Below are positions 47,703 to 59,109 of a stretch of DNA of 64,000 bases, one piece after another. The DNA lies in assembly GCA_021018815.1 (NCBI GenBank), contig JAITYX010000007.1:10974001-11038000 (forward strand), written 5' to 3'. The first letter of the stretch is position 1. Each line of letters begins with the position of its first letter. This DNA is from Talinum fruticosum (Eukaryota; Streptophyta; Magnoliopsida; Caryophyllales; Talinaceae). The notes beneath the pieces were generated by a model. That model worked only from the letters and a program-made list of their open reading frames with translations, made no database searches and was not told the origin of the DNA. The position numbers and the translations under genes were made by a program.

Positions 47703-48689
47703 CTACATTTCACAAAAAGGATAATTCAGTGCACATAAAATTCACAAACAAGAAAATCATCAGAAAATGAAACCAGGTAACATCTTTTATGTTAAAAGGA
47801 GATAAAAATGCATTGGTTCAACAATAAATCAAGAAAATCAACGTTCTTTTCATTGAATAACCTAGAGAAGACTACAAAGTAACTATCAGTGGACATCAGA
47901 CATTATAAATTCAGTGTATTCAGCATATAATACAATTCCTTTTGCAGTTTTTTTTAGAAAAGGGAATAAGCTAGAATCATTTTACTGCAGTCTTAGAAGC
48001 CATGAAAGAGAAAGAACAGGGATAGGGAATTCAAGATTATTTTGATTTAAACTACTCACATTGAACTAACTGCAGATGTAAAAGTTTGTTGATTTGGAAC
48101 GAATTACAGATTGATCATGGAGTCGAATCAAACCCAGAAAAAATTCAAAACAGATTAAAAAAATGAAAGAAATAGTGCAAGAATTAAGTCGATGAGCAAC
48201 ATCACCATGAAATCTTGGCTTTCATGATTCAACGCTTAAAAAATGAAGGAAAATAGTGCAAGAACTAAAACAGAGTAAGAATAGGAAACAACTCGATTAA
48301 AACAAAAGAACTTTACATTGTGGATTGATTATGCAGAACGAAATAAAAGCACATTAGCAATTCTCTAGAGATAAAACAACTAAACAAACAACAGCTAGAA
48401 AGAGAGAGAAAATTCAGATTCTTGATTGATCACAGTCAAACAGAGCAAGATCGCAATTGAATTCTCTTGGAAGGTCAGACGAACCCATCAACGCCATTGA
48501 CGCAAAATCTACTCACGTCACGGATTCTTGCACGAAATGATTGAAGAACTGTGATCTTAAATGTCCAAGAAAATGCCAGAGAAAAGAGAGAGAGGCATGA
48601 TGAGGAAGCCGCCATTGGAGCAAGACTGAGCTAGTAATGATGATGAAAGTGTCAAGGAAAAGCTCAAACGCAGCGATCAAATATGGAGA

Positions 48690-48770
48690 GGTGAGAGAAA
48701 AGAAGAGAGAGAGAGAGGAGGAATTTTCTCGTTGAGCAGTGTATATATAGCTTGGCGAAAGCGGCAATCT
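48690..48770 (-). promoter_or_regulatory. Putative promoter and leader of the E2-derived locus
   Basis: TATATATA at 48,742-48,749 on the minus strand is followed by a C/T-rich leader-like tract (GA repeats on plus, 48,690-48,721). Intron-like T-rich DNA separates this from the first cassette; a 27-codon frame starting ATGGCGTTGATGGG near 48,499 is the first ATG candidate. Confidence 0.4.
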
Positions 48771-48829
48771 AGAGAGCAGTTCCAAATCTCTCTCTCCCCA
48801 CCCTCTCTCTCTATAACGAACCAGTGATC

Positions 48830-50160
48830 GAATTATAAATTTGTTTTTAAAATATGTTCAGGTTGTTTTTAAAATATTTATTTGAAAATTATAAATTTGT
48901 CTTGTATTATATTTTTTAAAATAAATTATTTTAAAAATTTAGTAAACAGTAAATAAGATAAATAAAAATAATTATTTATTTTTTATATATCTACAAATGG
49001 TCGAATTATAAAAAAATGTCGTATATATTAGTTGATCGGAATGTCAAAATTATTAATTAATAAATAGTATTTTTAATTAATTTACCTTCTAAAAATGAAT
49101 GAAAGTTCCCAATGCTCGAGCCTCTCAGCCTCCATGCCCGTCTAAGATTTGAAGACTTTTTAAAAAATTTCTGTATTCTATCTTCAACAAAAATTAAAGC
49201 TACCGTATTATATGTCAACAATAAATATTAAGCTACCTAATTCGTAACATGTAAAAATATATACAATCAATTACTAATAAGTTTTGAAAGCACATAAAAA
49301 GATTAATAAAATTAGCAAGAGATTGATAGAGAGATGGTGTAGAAATAGTTTGAATTTACACATAAAATACACTAGTTTACGTGTAAAATAGTTTTGGCTG
49401 ATGATATGTATCTTGCATGAAGATACTCTTAAAGTGTCTTGTAATAATTATGATTAATTATGAAGGTAAAACTTTAATAATCGACACCTAATCGGATCAA
49501 CCATACCTAGAAGGTGTGTCATACACATAATTTTACAAATATGAAAAATGATGGATAAAACGTCTATTTTACCTAATTTGTTAGCTGATATAATAATTTT
49601 TGAAGTCGAGGGATGTATCTTAATTTCGCAATTTTTTTAATAAAAATCAATGTTCTGCGTATGTTGTCCAAATGGAGATGTCAGGAAGCAGTTGTTCTTC
49701 TTGCATCCCACCTCAACACCCAACTGTGATCTTTGTGTGTCAACTCTAAAATCAGACCATCAGATCCGTCAGGCCAAGGACATTCGAGGTCTGTCCACCA
49801 TCTTGGTCGTCCATGTCCGCCAGAAGGCAACCCAAACCCGAGATCACATTGTGGGTACCCTAAGTCAAGACCCAGCGATGGACCCACGGAGCAAGCAACA
49901 CCTTAACAAGTGCATGACAGGTACAACACGATCATTATGAAGTGGTTGAGGGAAATTCTGGAAGGGTTATCGAACAAAGACTATAGCTTTGCTCGAGACT
50001 CGATGGCCTCTATCCCGACCAAATGTTGAGTTGTGCAAGAGGAGCTTTGCGAGGCCAGTCAAATCCCCCATATCGAAGGATACGAGACCATGGATGACCT
50101 CTCCAAGGTTGCTTATGCTGTCGTATTATACATGTATTTGCACCCTCCTCCAATGTAATG
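48830..50160. other. AT-rich spacer, then an unplaced GC-richer segment
   Basis: 48,830-49,640 is very AT-rich without features. 49,650-50,150 is clearly more GC-rich, with short frames in several phases but no recognised domain. It ends where the copied gene fragment begins at 50,165, so it may belong to the same insertion. Confidence 0.4.
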
Positions 50161-50164
50161 CCAG

Positions 50165-50481
50165 TGTACAAAAATCATAGTACTTCTGCAAGGCAGCTGA
50201 CCTTGAACAAGCAAATCAATGCAGAATAAAACAGTGAGCAGTGTGGCAAAATAACTGGTTCTTTGATGATGCCGCCTTTGCTTCTTTTTCCTTCTTCAAC
50301 GCTTTCATACGCTCAACTCTTGCACGTTTGAGCTTAGCGAGTTCATGCAGTTCTCTCATCAGCTTCTGATCAGCTGAATTCAACGACAAACGCCTTGGAG
50401 GGCTTGGAGGTTTGGGAGGCTTCTTGGCACTCATTGCCTTAGGCTTCTCCTTCACTATCTTCTCCACCACATCTCCTCTCC
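50165..50481 (-). pseudogene. Truncated copy of the 57.6 kb membrane-protein gene
   Basis: 317 bases match 57,722-58,038 closely, from the TACAAAAATCATAGTACTTC edge to CACCACATCTCCTCTCC. The frame MVEKIVKEKPKAMSAKKPPK through LMRELHELAKLKRARVERMK is kept, but an extra A near 50,252 shifts it at the membrane segment (KNQLFCHTAHC instead of KNQLFATLL). The N-terminal half is missing. It stops about 40 bases before the solo LTR, suggesting one rearrangement. Confidence 0.82.
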
Positions 50482-50527
50482 ATTGAAAGTTATTTTTATC
50501 TATGAATTTCTTCCATAAAAAATTTAC

Positions 50528-51036
50528 TGTTAGGAAATTAGCTCCACTCTAAATCTCACTTGTTAGGTGAAATTAGAGCAAAGATGTGGAAGCGATTTAG
50601 GATGACAAAAACAATATCAAAAATTAGATGGAAATCGAAAAATAGGAACGAGACAAGAATTTAACGTGGAAAACCCAAACCGGAAAAACCACGAATGGTA
50701 CAAGCGAAATGATTTCACTATTATGAGATAGTACGAGTACGATCTCAAACCTAGAGATCTTCCCAAACCCGAGATATCCCAATCTCACAACACTCTCCTC
50801 ACAATAATTCCCTTGATGTTTACAATAGAGGCCAACCCTTCTTTAAATAAGAGAGAAATTTTAACCCAACAGAATCTCCTAAACCTACCAAAACTCTTAC
50901 TCCTAATTTTATTAAGTAACAATTACCTAATACAAATAGGAAATAAACTCTTATCTGAATACAATTAGGTTTATGATACCCAATTATAAGGAAACAATCT
51001 TTCCTAAAATATAAGATTTTGGGACATCACCCAACA
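50528..51036 (-). mobile_element. Solo LTR of a copia-like retrotransposon (509 bp)
   Basis: On the minus strand it starts TGTTGGGTGATGTCCC and ends TTTCCTAACA. It is flanked by a perfect 5-bp target duplication TTTAC (50523-50527 and 51037-51041). The interior on minus has GTGGTTTTTCCGGTTTGGG and TTTCCACGTTAAATTCTTG, wording typical of the 3' part of plant copia LTRs. No internal region or second LTR is nearby, so unequal recombination left one LTR. Confidence 0.85.
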
Positions 51037-51041
51037 TTTAC

Positions 51042-51685
51042 TCTTCTCGCTGGCTGAAGAGTAGATATTAATTTTACAGCATCAATTTCATAAAATTGGA
51101 AAAATTACATTTGACATACATGTTTCTTCGCTGCAAGTATAAATACCCAAGTAAAAGCAAAGTACATGTAACTACATACACGTGAATTCTTTTATATATG
51201 GAATTCTTCTACGAAAATCCTCGTCTACGACAACAATACCCATGTCCATTGTTAGTTCAGCTTTTACAGGGCTTGGAAAGACGAGATATACACAATCTTA
51301 TGCCTCACTACTGAAAATTCTTGTATATGACCCCTAATTGTACTAAAAATTCTATATTTCGAAAATATTGATAGAATTTTTAATATTCCAAACCGCATAT
51401 TAACAAGGAGAGAGGGAGAGAAGTCGAGTAAATGAAAAATGATCCAAAAACAATATTCATATCCTCATCCAAAAGACAATCGTATAGTATTAAATCAAGC
51501 GTCATGACAACACTACAAAACTTGATCATTTCTTTTATTAATCATCAACTTTCTTCCGGCGTATATATTCTACGAATTCCTAATCTAAAAAAGAATTAAA
51601 AAACTAAACAATTTGCAGGAATTACAATTTGAGAATTAAAAAAACTAAACAATTTTGGAGGAATTAAAATCAGAAACACAAGAAC
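51042..51685. other. AT-rich spacer, no gene
   Basis: Lies between the solo LTR and the 3' end of the B3 gene; presumably includes its former 3' UTR. Confidence 0.5.
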
Positions 51686-51688
51686 AAA

Positions 51689-52490
51689 CTAAGCTCCTCT
51701 TTTACGTTTGACACCCCATATCAACCGTAAAGGGCTCCGTTCTTCAACTTTTGTGTTTTTCTTGGTGTGAAATTCTGCTGAAAGATTCACCAATGCAAAG
51801 CTGAGTCCTCCCTGAATTCTAAAAGTCCATACTTGAAAATCATCTTCCTCTTCAACTTGTTCTCCACCACAATCTGATTCCAGTTGTTGACAAGCACAAA
51901 ATTCTTAGACTTGCCAAGATGCCATCTCTTAAAAGTCAGCTCTTTCTCCTTCAATCCCGGGTCAACCACTCTTACCCTTATACCCACCACCCTGTTCTTC
52001 TCATCTCGAACTTTCAGCAATTCTCTCTCCTCTTCAGTCAGAGAGAGCCATTTACTGCACTCCCTTTCGGGCATTGATAACCTGCTTTGGTTTTTTTAAC
52101 ATCAGACATGAACAATTTCTTGTGTATTACCATAACAGGGTCTGTTCCCCCATTGAAAGGATGATATCTTTGAATTCCTGAGGAAGTGCAGGGTTCGAAG
52201 GGGCTCTGTTTCTCTTACCAAGTTTGATGGCGTTTTCTTCAACTCCAACCATGGCAACTGGAATCTCGGATTTTGGCACAATCTTTTCAAGTTTAGGCAA
52301 AGGTGAAGGGAATTGTTCAGCCATTGAAATCTCCAGAAGCAGGGTGGCTGGATCAAGCTCATACTTTTCATCGACTATTTTTTTAGCCACAATCGCCAAA
52401 AGATCCAAGCCAGAGAGGGAATGGTACTTGCTTGAATCACCACCGAAAACCCCTTACTCACAAGTCTCTTTCTGATCACCATATTTAGAC
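51689..52490 (-). pseudogene. B3-domain (DUF313-type) protein gene with several frameshifts
   Basis: Plant DUF313 B3 proteins are putative DNA-binding factors. Collinear pieces in changing frames are: SKYHSLSGLDLLAIVAKKIV; PALPQEFKDIILSMG; then GTDPVMVIHKKLFMSDVKKT; then LSMPERECSKWLSLTEEERE and FVLVNNWNQIVVENKLKR; then GLSFALVNLSAEFHTKK and a basic tail ending VKRKRGA-stop at 51689. Each change needs one base added: at the C5 run 52,147-52,151, at about 52,080-52,084 and at about 51,805-51,812. A further change is suspected near 52,440 before the leucine-rich start. Apart from these the family pattern is intact, so this is either a recent pseudogene or a gene damaged by sequencing errors. 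Confidence 0.72.
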
Positions 52491-54410
52491 ACACAACCAA
52501 ATTTGTGTCAGAGAAACGAATTGAGAAAAAGGGGTTCAAAAGTGAATGGAGTAATTTCCAAATTCGCAGGGCACAAATCGATTGCTATTTAGTCTAAAAC
52601 TTGGGTGGGAAGCAGCAAAAACGGAGTAGATGGAGGGAAATATGATGGTGTTTAAGTAGGATAACAACGGTAATAGAAAGTGTTTTAGTTTCCTGATGAA
52701 AATTAACAGGAAGGATTATACGAAAAGAATTCAGATTAATACAAAAGATATTGCTGGGTAAGACACTAATAGGAAGTTTCTGAGTTTCCTGATGAAAATT
52801 AATAGGAAGGTTTATACAAACAGAATTCAGATTAATACAAAAGATTTTGTTGGGTAAGAGAAAAGATTTTGCTCCAATGGCTCTGTTTAATCACGCGTCA
52901 TTGCAAATTTTGCGCGGGAACAAATAAATGGGGTATTGCCAATAAAATAAAATTTAAAAATTTTAATTAGATGAAAAATGGAATTTTAGTATCCTTTTAA
53001 TTTTTTCTTGTTATTACAGATAGAATTTTTGTTTTCAGAAATACTATTAGAGTTTTTAAAAAATATTGAAAAGAATCATCAACACCAAGGTATGCAATAA
53101 CCGCAATTTAAAAAATATTGAAAATATTGAAAAAAATACAATTTAAAAATTATACGAAAAAATCCCCCAAAAATTTGTATATATTTTCATATGAGTATGC
53201 AATGACCGAAACTCATAAAAATACGTATCTCTTAGGATATAATTCGGCTCTTTCTTGCCCAACATTTTAGACCCTTTTCCACTTTTTGGAATAACCATTA
53301 TAAATAATAAATTAACTAAATAAAATTTAATTTTTTACTAACATAATGTGACGTAACTTAATTAAAAATAGGGTTTTAGTATATTTTTTATTAGTATAAA
53401 TAGAGTTTTTATTTTCAGAAATACTACTAGAGTTTTAAAAAAGAACACACAATATCTTTGAAGGCAAAACTCCTTTTTTTCTTCTTTTTGAATAAGCGAT
53501 GGTCATAGAATTGTAAAAGAAATTATAATTAATCGAAATCATTAGCAACTCAAGAATACCTGGGAAATTCAGAGGTGGGTTCGTTATGGGTTGTGGCTGG
53601 AATTGGGTAGTGCTGAACAGAGACAATGCTATCCTCTGTCACTCCAGATGCAGTAGCAGAGCCCTGGAAGTTGACAGTTGAACCATTCCCGGATGAAAAA
53701 GGGTTTTTCAGCTGATGGGTAATCATCTTCTTCCAATCACCAAATTTCTTTCAGAGGAATGAAAAAGAGTGAATGGAGTTATATCCAATTTCGCAGGGGG
53801 TGGGGCATAAATAGATTGCTGTGTATTCTAAAACTTAGGGCAGCAAGCAGCAAAAGGGAAGAGATAGAGAGAGAGTTGAAGAAGTAGGATAACAACACTA
53901 ATAGGAATATTTTAATTTTCCCCATGAAAATTAATTGGAAGGTTTATACGAACAGGATTCAGAAAGATGAAAATTAATAGGAAGGTTTATACGAATAGAA
54001 TTCAGAAAGATTTTGTTGGGTAAGAGAGAGAGAGAGTAGAGGTTGGGGTAAGAGAGAGTTTTGGCCCCAACGGCTCTTTTCAACCACCGCCATTGGCATT
54101 TGCCCGGGAACAAATCAATGGGCTATTGGGCCTTCTTCATCAACTCTCTTAGGATATAATTGGGTTGTTTCTTGGCCCACAATTTACGCCCTTTTCCACG
54201 TTTTGGAACAACCATTATAAATAATAAAATAATAAAAATAAAATTTAATTTTTACTAATATAATATGGCATAATAATTAGATGAAAAATAGAGTTTTAGT
54301 ATACTTCTAGTACTTTTCTTTGGTATTCCAAATAGAGTTTTTGTTTTCAGAAATACTATTAGAGTTTTAAAAAAAATATTGAAAAGAATTAATAATATCC
54401 TTGAAGGAAA
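52480..54410. repeat. Segmental duplication of the B3 upstream region
   Basis: 52,480-53,110 and 53,735-54,410 are paralogous in order. Shared landmarks are ACCAAATTT; GAATGGAGT(A/T)AT; AATTTCGCAGG-like; AGCAAAA...GGATAACAAC; GATGAAAATTAATAGGAAGG; TAGAGTTTTTGTTTTCAGAA and AAAAATATTGAAAAGAAT. A third partial copy of the far end is 53,240-53,460. Within the units the motif GAAAATTAATAGGAAGGTTT with TATACGAACAGAATTCAGA is itself tandemly repeated (52,690; 52,793; 53,927; 53,967). Confidence 0.75.
53560..53740 (-). pseudogene. Duplicate of the exon at 56.6 kb
   Basis: Minus strand reads KMITHQLKNPFSSGNGSTV, then GVTEDSIVSVQHYPIPATTH and NEPTSEFPR before an AG|GTATTC donor. This is about 90% like the exon ending at 56610 but lacks 20-odd bases coding FVPFNHVAG. 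No following exon like 56339-56399 was found near it, and upstream it abuts the duplicated B3 promoter. Confidence 0.6.
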
Positions 54411-56330
54411 AAGGCTATAATCCTATCAAAAGTTTGATCTTGGATTATTAGCACATGATCGGATCCCTTTGCTTTAGATCAAGCATCAAAAGTTTCCAAC
54501 ATAATATAAAACAAATGTCATTTCAATAGTAGCAGTCTCGCCACGACTAAAAAATAATATAAATTCAAATTTTCGATATCACATTTATTAGAAAACTTTT
54601 ATCTTAAACACCAACAATTCGAAAAGGAATTACAATTTATATCCTTTATCAAATATCCAAAAAAAAGGAAAAGTTAAAAATTCTAGCATACAATATCATA
54701 TTGAGTCGATTAAAAAAAAAAGTAGCTTAATCTCATAAGAAGTGTTCTATTTAACATGTCTAAATATAATATACTATTAAATCTTTGTTGAAATTTTTAC
54801 GAGTCACAAAAAGGAAAAAAACAATATAAAACATAAGAATCATATTAAACTTGTTGATATAGGTTTGAGAATGCTTTTAATCTCAGCCATTAGATAAAAA
54901 TTGAATGACTCGAGATTAGGAGTGCTCAACTAAAATATGGTGCTCACCTAAAAGAGGGTGTGCATATGATACTTCCTCTATATATATATATATATTAAAA
55001 ATTGGGTTGAGTTTATGTATGAATGACACATAAGATTGTCACGTAAGATGTCATGTAATAGATAATTAATGATTGTATAAATATGAAAATAAATACAGTT
55101 TGTCATGTAAAAAAATTAATATGATCAATTATTAAATTATATTTTAAAAAATTAACTAACTACCAAAAGCTCTAAAATGCTATTGTAATAATTATTTATA
55201 TGTCATAAATAAGTAATTAAATAAATTATTATTGAAAAAGAAAGTAAGCAAAATTCTAAAAAATCAACAATTTTAATTTTAATGAGACCAAAAAATTTAA
55301 GATTTTTTTAATATATATAATGTAATTCATATTGTTATTTGACAAAAATGAAAATGAATCGTGATATTTTACTTATCGGCGACAATCCTCCCTAATGTGA
55401 AGAAAATTATATATAGTTATAACTCTCCCATATTTACTCATAAAAAGTTCATATACTAATAATTTACTTTAAAATAATAGAAACTTTAAAAATATTATTA
55501 TATTTTTCTAAAATTTTGATACGAAAATATTAACAAAATTAAAATTTTTTTACTTCAAATCCTCAGAAAGCAAGAGATATAAATCTAGTTATAATAATAC
55601 TTGCAACTTATAATTTGTGTAAAATAATCTTTTCACAATTATAAAATCACATGTATAATATATTTTAACAAATAAGTCGATCTAATCCGTTACTAAAATT
55701 TTATAATTTATAGTTAAATATAATTATTAAAAAATTAGTCATTTAAAATCTTATAACATATTTATTTCAGTTGAAGCGAAGCAAGACATTTAATAGATGT
55801 CTCACTAAAAGACATGTAACGTAACTCATTGTCTCATTTATCAATAGTATCAGATGACAGATATTGTGACAGGATTGAAGAAAATATTTCATCAGTCGTG
55901 ATTCTCACTCTCCCTCCCCTCCCCGCCCCCTTCTGAATCCAAGTGATGATATCTTTCCCACTCGGCATGTAAGTACGTGTGCGTGTGTATGGGCAACTAC
56001 AAAAATAAATTGACATGATGATATCTTTCCCAATCCAAATCCATAAGTCTAAAGAGAACAGCAACAGCTCATCAACGTACACTAACCAAAATCAACCCAT
56101 AAATTGTCTTTCCATTCATCATTAGAAACGTTTCCACTCCCAAAAAGATTGGGGGCCACATAATTCATTCATGCTTCAAGCAGCTCTTATGTACACCATG
56201 ATCTCAGATCAAAAAGCTTTCCCATTTTTATTGGTGATATGGTTTATTTACAAGCTATGCCCCATCACAAGAAAGTCGAGCGGAGCACCATTTCAGAATT
56301 CTGATTATCAGATCTGGTGCATGTCTGGAG
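54410..56330. other. AT-rich spacer, no gene
   Basis: Long AT-rich DNA with poly-A runs, a short TATA repeat (54,981-54,996) and a C-rich patch (55,912-55,932). Nothing coding was recognised. Confidence 0.5.
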
Positions 56331-56338
56331 GCCTGGAC

Positions 56339-56825
56339 TCATCCTGCCGCTCGGCTAACCTGATCTGGTGTATCAAGACCTGAAACTCGATCCACTAGTC
56401 TGCAAACAGCGAAAGAGAAGCATTGGGGGATACATGTATTAGCAACTAATAAAGAAGAGGGGCCGATAAGAAAATAATACAACATCACCACCAAGTGTGG
56501 ATCCCACTTAAAAACGGGTCTAAAGAGATCTAAATTCAGACAACCTTACTCATACAAACATCACTACCGACAGATATGAATATAATAAAGACTTGAAAAT
56601 TAAGAATACCTGGGAAATTCAGAGGTGGGTTCGTTATGGGTTGTGGATGGAATTGGGTAGTGCTGAACAGAGATAATGCTATCCTCTGTCACTCCAGATG
56701 AAGTAGGAGAGCCCTGGAAGTTCACAGCTGAACTAGTCCTGGATGAAATTCCTGCAACATGATTGAATGGCACAAAGTTTTTCAGCTGATGGGTAATCAT
56801 TTTCTTCCAATCACCAAATTTTGAT
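56339..56825 (-). CDS. Unrecognised gene fragment: two 3' exons
   Basis: An exon ending at 56610 reads KMITHQLKNFVPFNHVAG, ISSRTSSAVNFQGSPTSSG, VTEDSIISVQHYPIPSTTHN and EPTSEFPR. It splices (AG|GTATTC, 210-base intron, TTTGCAG|A) to 56399-56339, which reads LVDRVSGLDTPDQVSRAAG then TGA. Phases agree (AG + A = Arg). The good splice sites and coding-like sequence support real exons. I do not recognise the protein and no upstream exon was found before 57.6 kb, so it may be a 5'-truncated copy. A related exon is at 53.6 kb. Confidence 0.4.
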
Positions 56826-56829
56826 TTAT

Positions 56830-57640
56830 CAATTAATTATTAATGAATGGTGTTCTCACTTCCAATGATTAAACAGGTAAAAAGGCTATGTAATGCAAAT
56901 TATAGACATATGCTCCACCATGAATTCACTTCTAAATGTCGCAATTTGGATTCTTTGGGAAGCAACAAGATCAAGGACCTCAGGCTGACATAAACAACAT
57001 GGGTATCTTTATTCATCAAAACTCAGATTACTGATATTCACTAGAGATGGGAGATAGCCTTATTAGATGAGTGAATTTTCGTCTTTCAATTCCCAGAAAG
57101 GCTTCAAAAGAAAGGTATCCAACCCAATCCAACAAATAGAAATGGAAATGGAGCGTGAATGTCAGAATGAAATAACTGAGTCTCAATTTAAGATTTGAAG
57201 TCACCAGTGGTGATAGTCACCATGTTCTATTTCCGTTTGAGTTTTTCCCCTTCGAAAGAAGCATATAGCAAAAAGAGATAACAAGTATCTCAGCACATAA
57301 AAGATAACAATGATCAGTTATAACACAAACTCAAAGTTAAGAGATCCAAAAATAACTTTCAATTTGAGAAGTACTTTGATGTTTAAATGCTTCCAGTGAC
57401 CCGAGAAGATACCAAAAAGAAACATAGCAGCCAATTGCAATGTGTTCATAAAATGAACCATCTATTCTGCACCAAAAAAAAATGAACCATCTATAGGAAG
57501 ATTCAAATAATTGGAAGAAATACGGACAAAATTCACATTCATCCCTCTCCATCCCCTCCCCTCCCCCACCCCCCACCCCACCACACACACATACAAAAGG
57601 GACAGGCACAACAAACAGGCAAACCAGCAAACAAACTTAT
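56830..57640. other. Spacer, no gene
   Basis: Between the unrecognised exons and the 3' end of the next gene. Contains a C/A-rich tract (57,540-57,600). No coding frame recognised. Confidence 0.45.
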
Positions 57641-57647
57641 AATGTGA

Positions 57648-58313
57648 TCAATAACAATTGAATCCCAACAAGACAAACTCAGGAGCCGGAGAGTATCGCC
57701 AAGGACAATGACCCACACGTATATGTACAAAAATCATAGTACTTCTGCAAGCCAACTGACCTTGAACAAGCAAAACAATGCAGAATAAAACAGTGAGCAG
57801 TGTGGCAAATAACTGGTTCTTTGATGATGCTGCCTTTGCTTCTTTTGCCTTCTTCAACGCTTTCATACGCTCAACTCTTGCACGTTTGAGCTTAGCGAGT
57901 TCATGAAGTTCTCTCATCAGCTTCTGATCAGCTGAATCCAACGACAAACCCCTTGGAGGGCGTGGAGGTTTAGGAGGCTTCTTGGCACTCATTGCCTTGG
58001 GCTTCTCCTTCACTATCTTCTCCACCACATCTCCTCTCCTTTCTTCTCCTGCCTTCTTATCTACTACCACTAATTTCACATTCCCAGAGCCATCACTGCA
58101 ACAAGAAGCAATGGACGGAATTCCCCTTTCTTCGCTATAAACAGTTCCATTACAGGTCCCGAGCCCACCACCACTACTAGCCTCAGAGCATAGTTGCTTC
58201 ATGCCAAAAGTTCCAAAGAGATGACCTCCTCTTGAATCTACTTCACCACTTACTCTACCCTTTTCAAGATCAGTATCGAAATGCCCATCTTTCGAAGTAA
58301 TGTTCTCCATCAT
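57648..58313 (-). CDS. Plant-specific membrane protein of unknown function
   Basis: About 221 residues from MMENITSKDGH; a start 13 codons earlier (58352) is also in frame and cannot be excluded. The N-terminal half is polar and Gly/Ser-rich. The middle holds a conserved basic, coiled-coil-like block: KKPPKPPRPPRGLSLDSADQ, KLMRELHELAKLKRARVERM and KALKKAKEAKAA. A hydrophobic segment LFATLLTVLFCIVLLVQG follows near the C-terminus, giving a tail-anchor-like layout. I recall similar uncharacterised proteins in Arabidopsis (At5g16110/At3g02555 group), but the function is unknown. A fragment of this gene is duplicated at 50.2 kb. A donor AATAG|GTATTAAT near 58,852 suggests an intron in the 5' UTR. 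Confidence 0.78.
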   Translation of the reverse strand: MMENITSKDGHFDTDLEKGRVSGEVDSRGGHLFGTFGMKQLCSEASSGGGLGTCNGTVYSEERGIPSIASCCSDGSGNVKLVVVDKKAGEERRGDVVEKIVKEKPKAMSAKKPPKPPRPPRGLSLDSADQKLMRELHELAKLKRARVERMKALKKAKEAKAASSKNQLFATLLTVLFCIVLLVQGQLACRSTMIFVHIRVGHCPWRYSPAPEFVLLGFNCY

Positions 58314-59085
58314 AAACCAATAACTTATATTCCCCGCAATGTCACAAAACACATTTCCTTATAATTCCTCCACATGTAAAACACAACCCAGAATTTTTTG
58401 AATAAAATTACACACAAGTTCCAACCTTAATTTCCTTTCCCCAGGTTCAAATTCAACGCAATGTAACGTGCTGTACAATATGATGTAGGAGCAAAACCCT
58501 GCAACCAAGACTGAAGCTTTAAATGCATACTCAATTCAAGACTAACCATGAAGCAAGGAATTAACCAACCCGATTGAAAAATTCAAGGAAATTTCTTCCA
58601 AACTTCAGTAAAACAAATTAAGTTGAATTCATAACTCATTTGAATTTAATAAACCCTAAACTTAGCCAAAGGGGAAAATCAAGAAAATGACCCAAATCCC
58701 AAAAACCATTCGAGCTGAAAATCACACAGCAAATGCTGCAAACTACATCATACGGGAAATCAACACAACCCAGGAAAAAAATCCAATTAAAGAACAAATT
58801 AGATTACATTTCACTACTTGTTAAATTAATAGGAGGGCAATTAATACCTATTCAGGAAAGCGAAGAAACAGCAGATCCAAAGCCAACAAAAGGGTTTGTA
58901 CTGAAGAGTGTGAGGGGCAATCCGATTGTAATAACTTGGATCCTTCGCAAATATGTAGAGAAGGGGAGAGAGAAAAAGAGGATAAGTGAGAATGAAACCC
59001 AGAAATTAAAAAAAAGGAGGAATTTTTACAGTGAAGAAGAACTTTCTTGGCTCCTCCTCCTACTCTTATCTCTCTCTCCTACTGA

Positions 59086-59094
59086 CTGGTATAA
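59086..59094 (-). promoter_or_regulatory. TATA box of the 57.6 kb gene
   Basis: TATTTATAC on the minus strand, followed by a GGAGAGAGAGA-containing leader. It predicts transcription from about 59,055 and an untranslated first exon to about 58,852. Confidence 0.45.
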
Positions 59095-59109
59095 ATAATG
59101 GACAAAACT

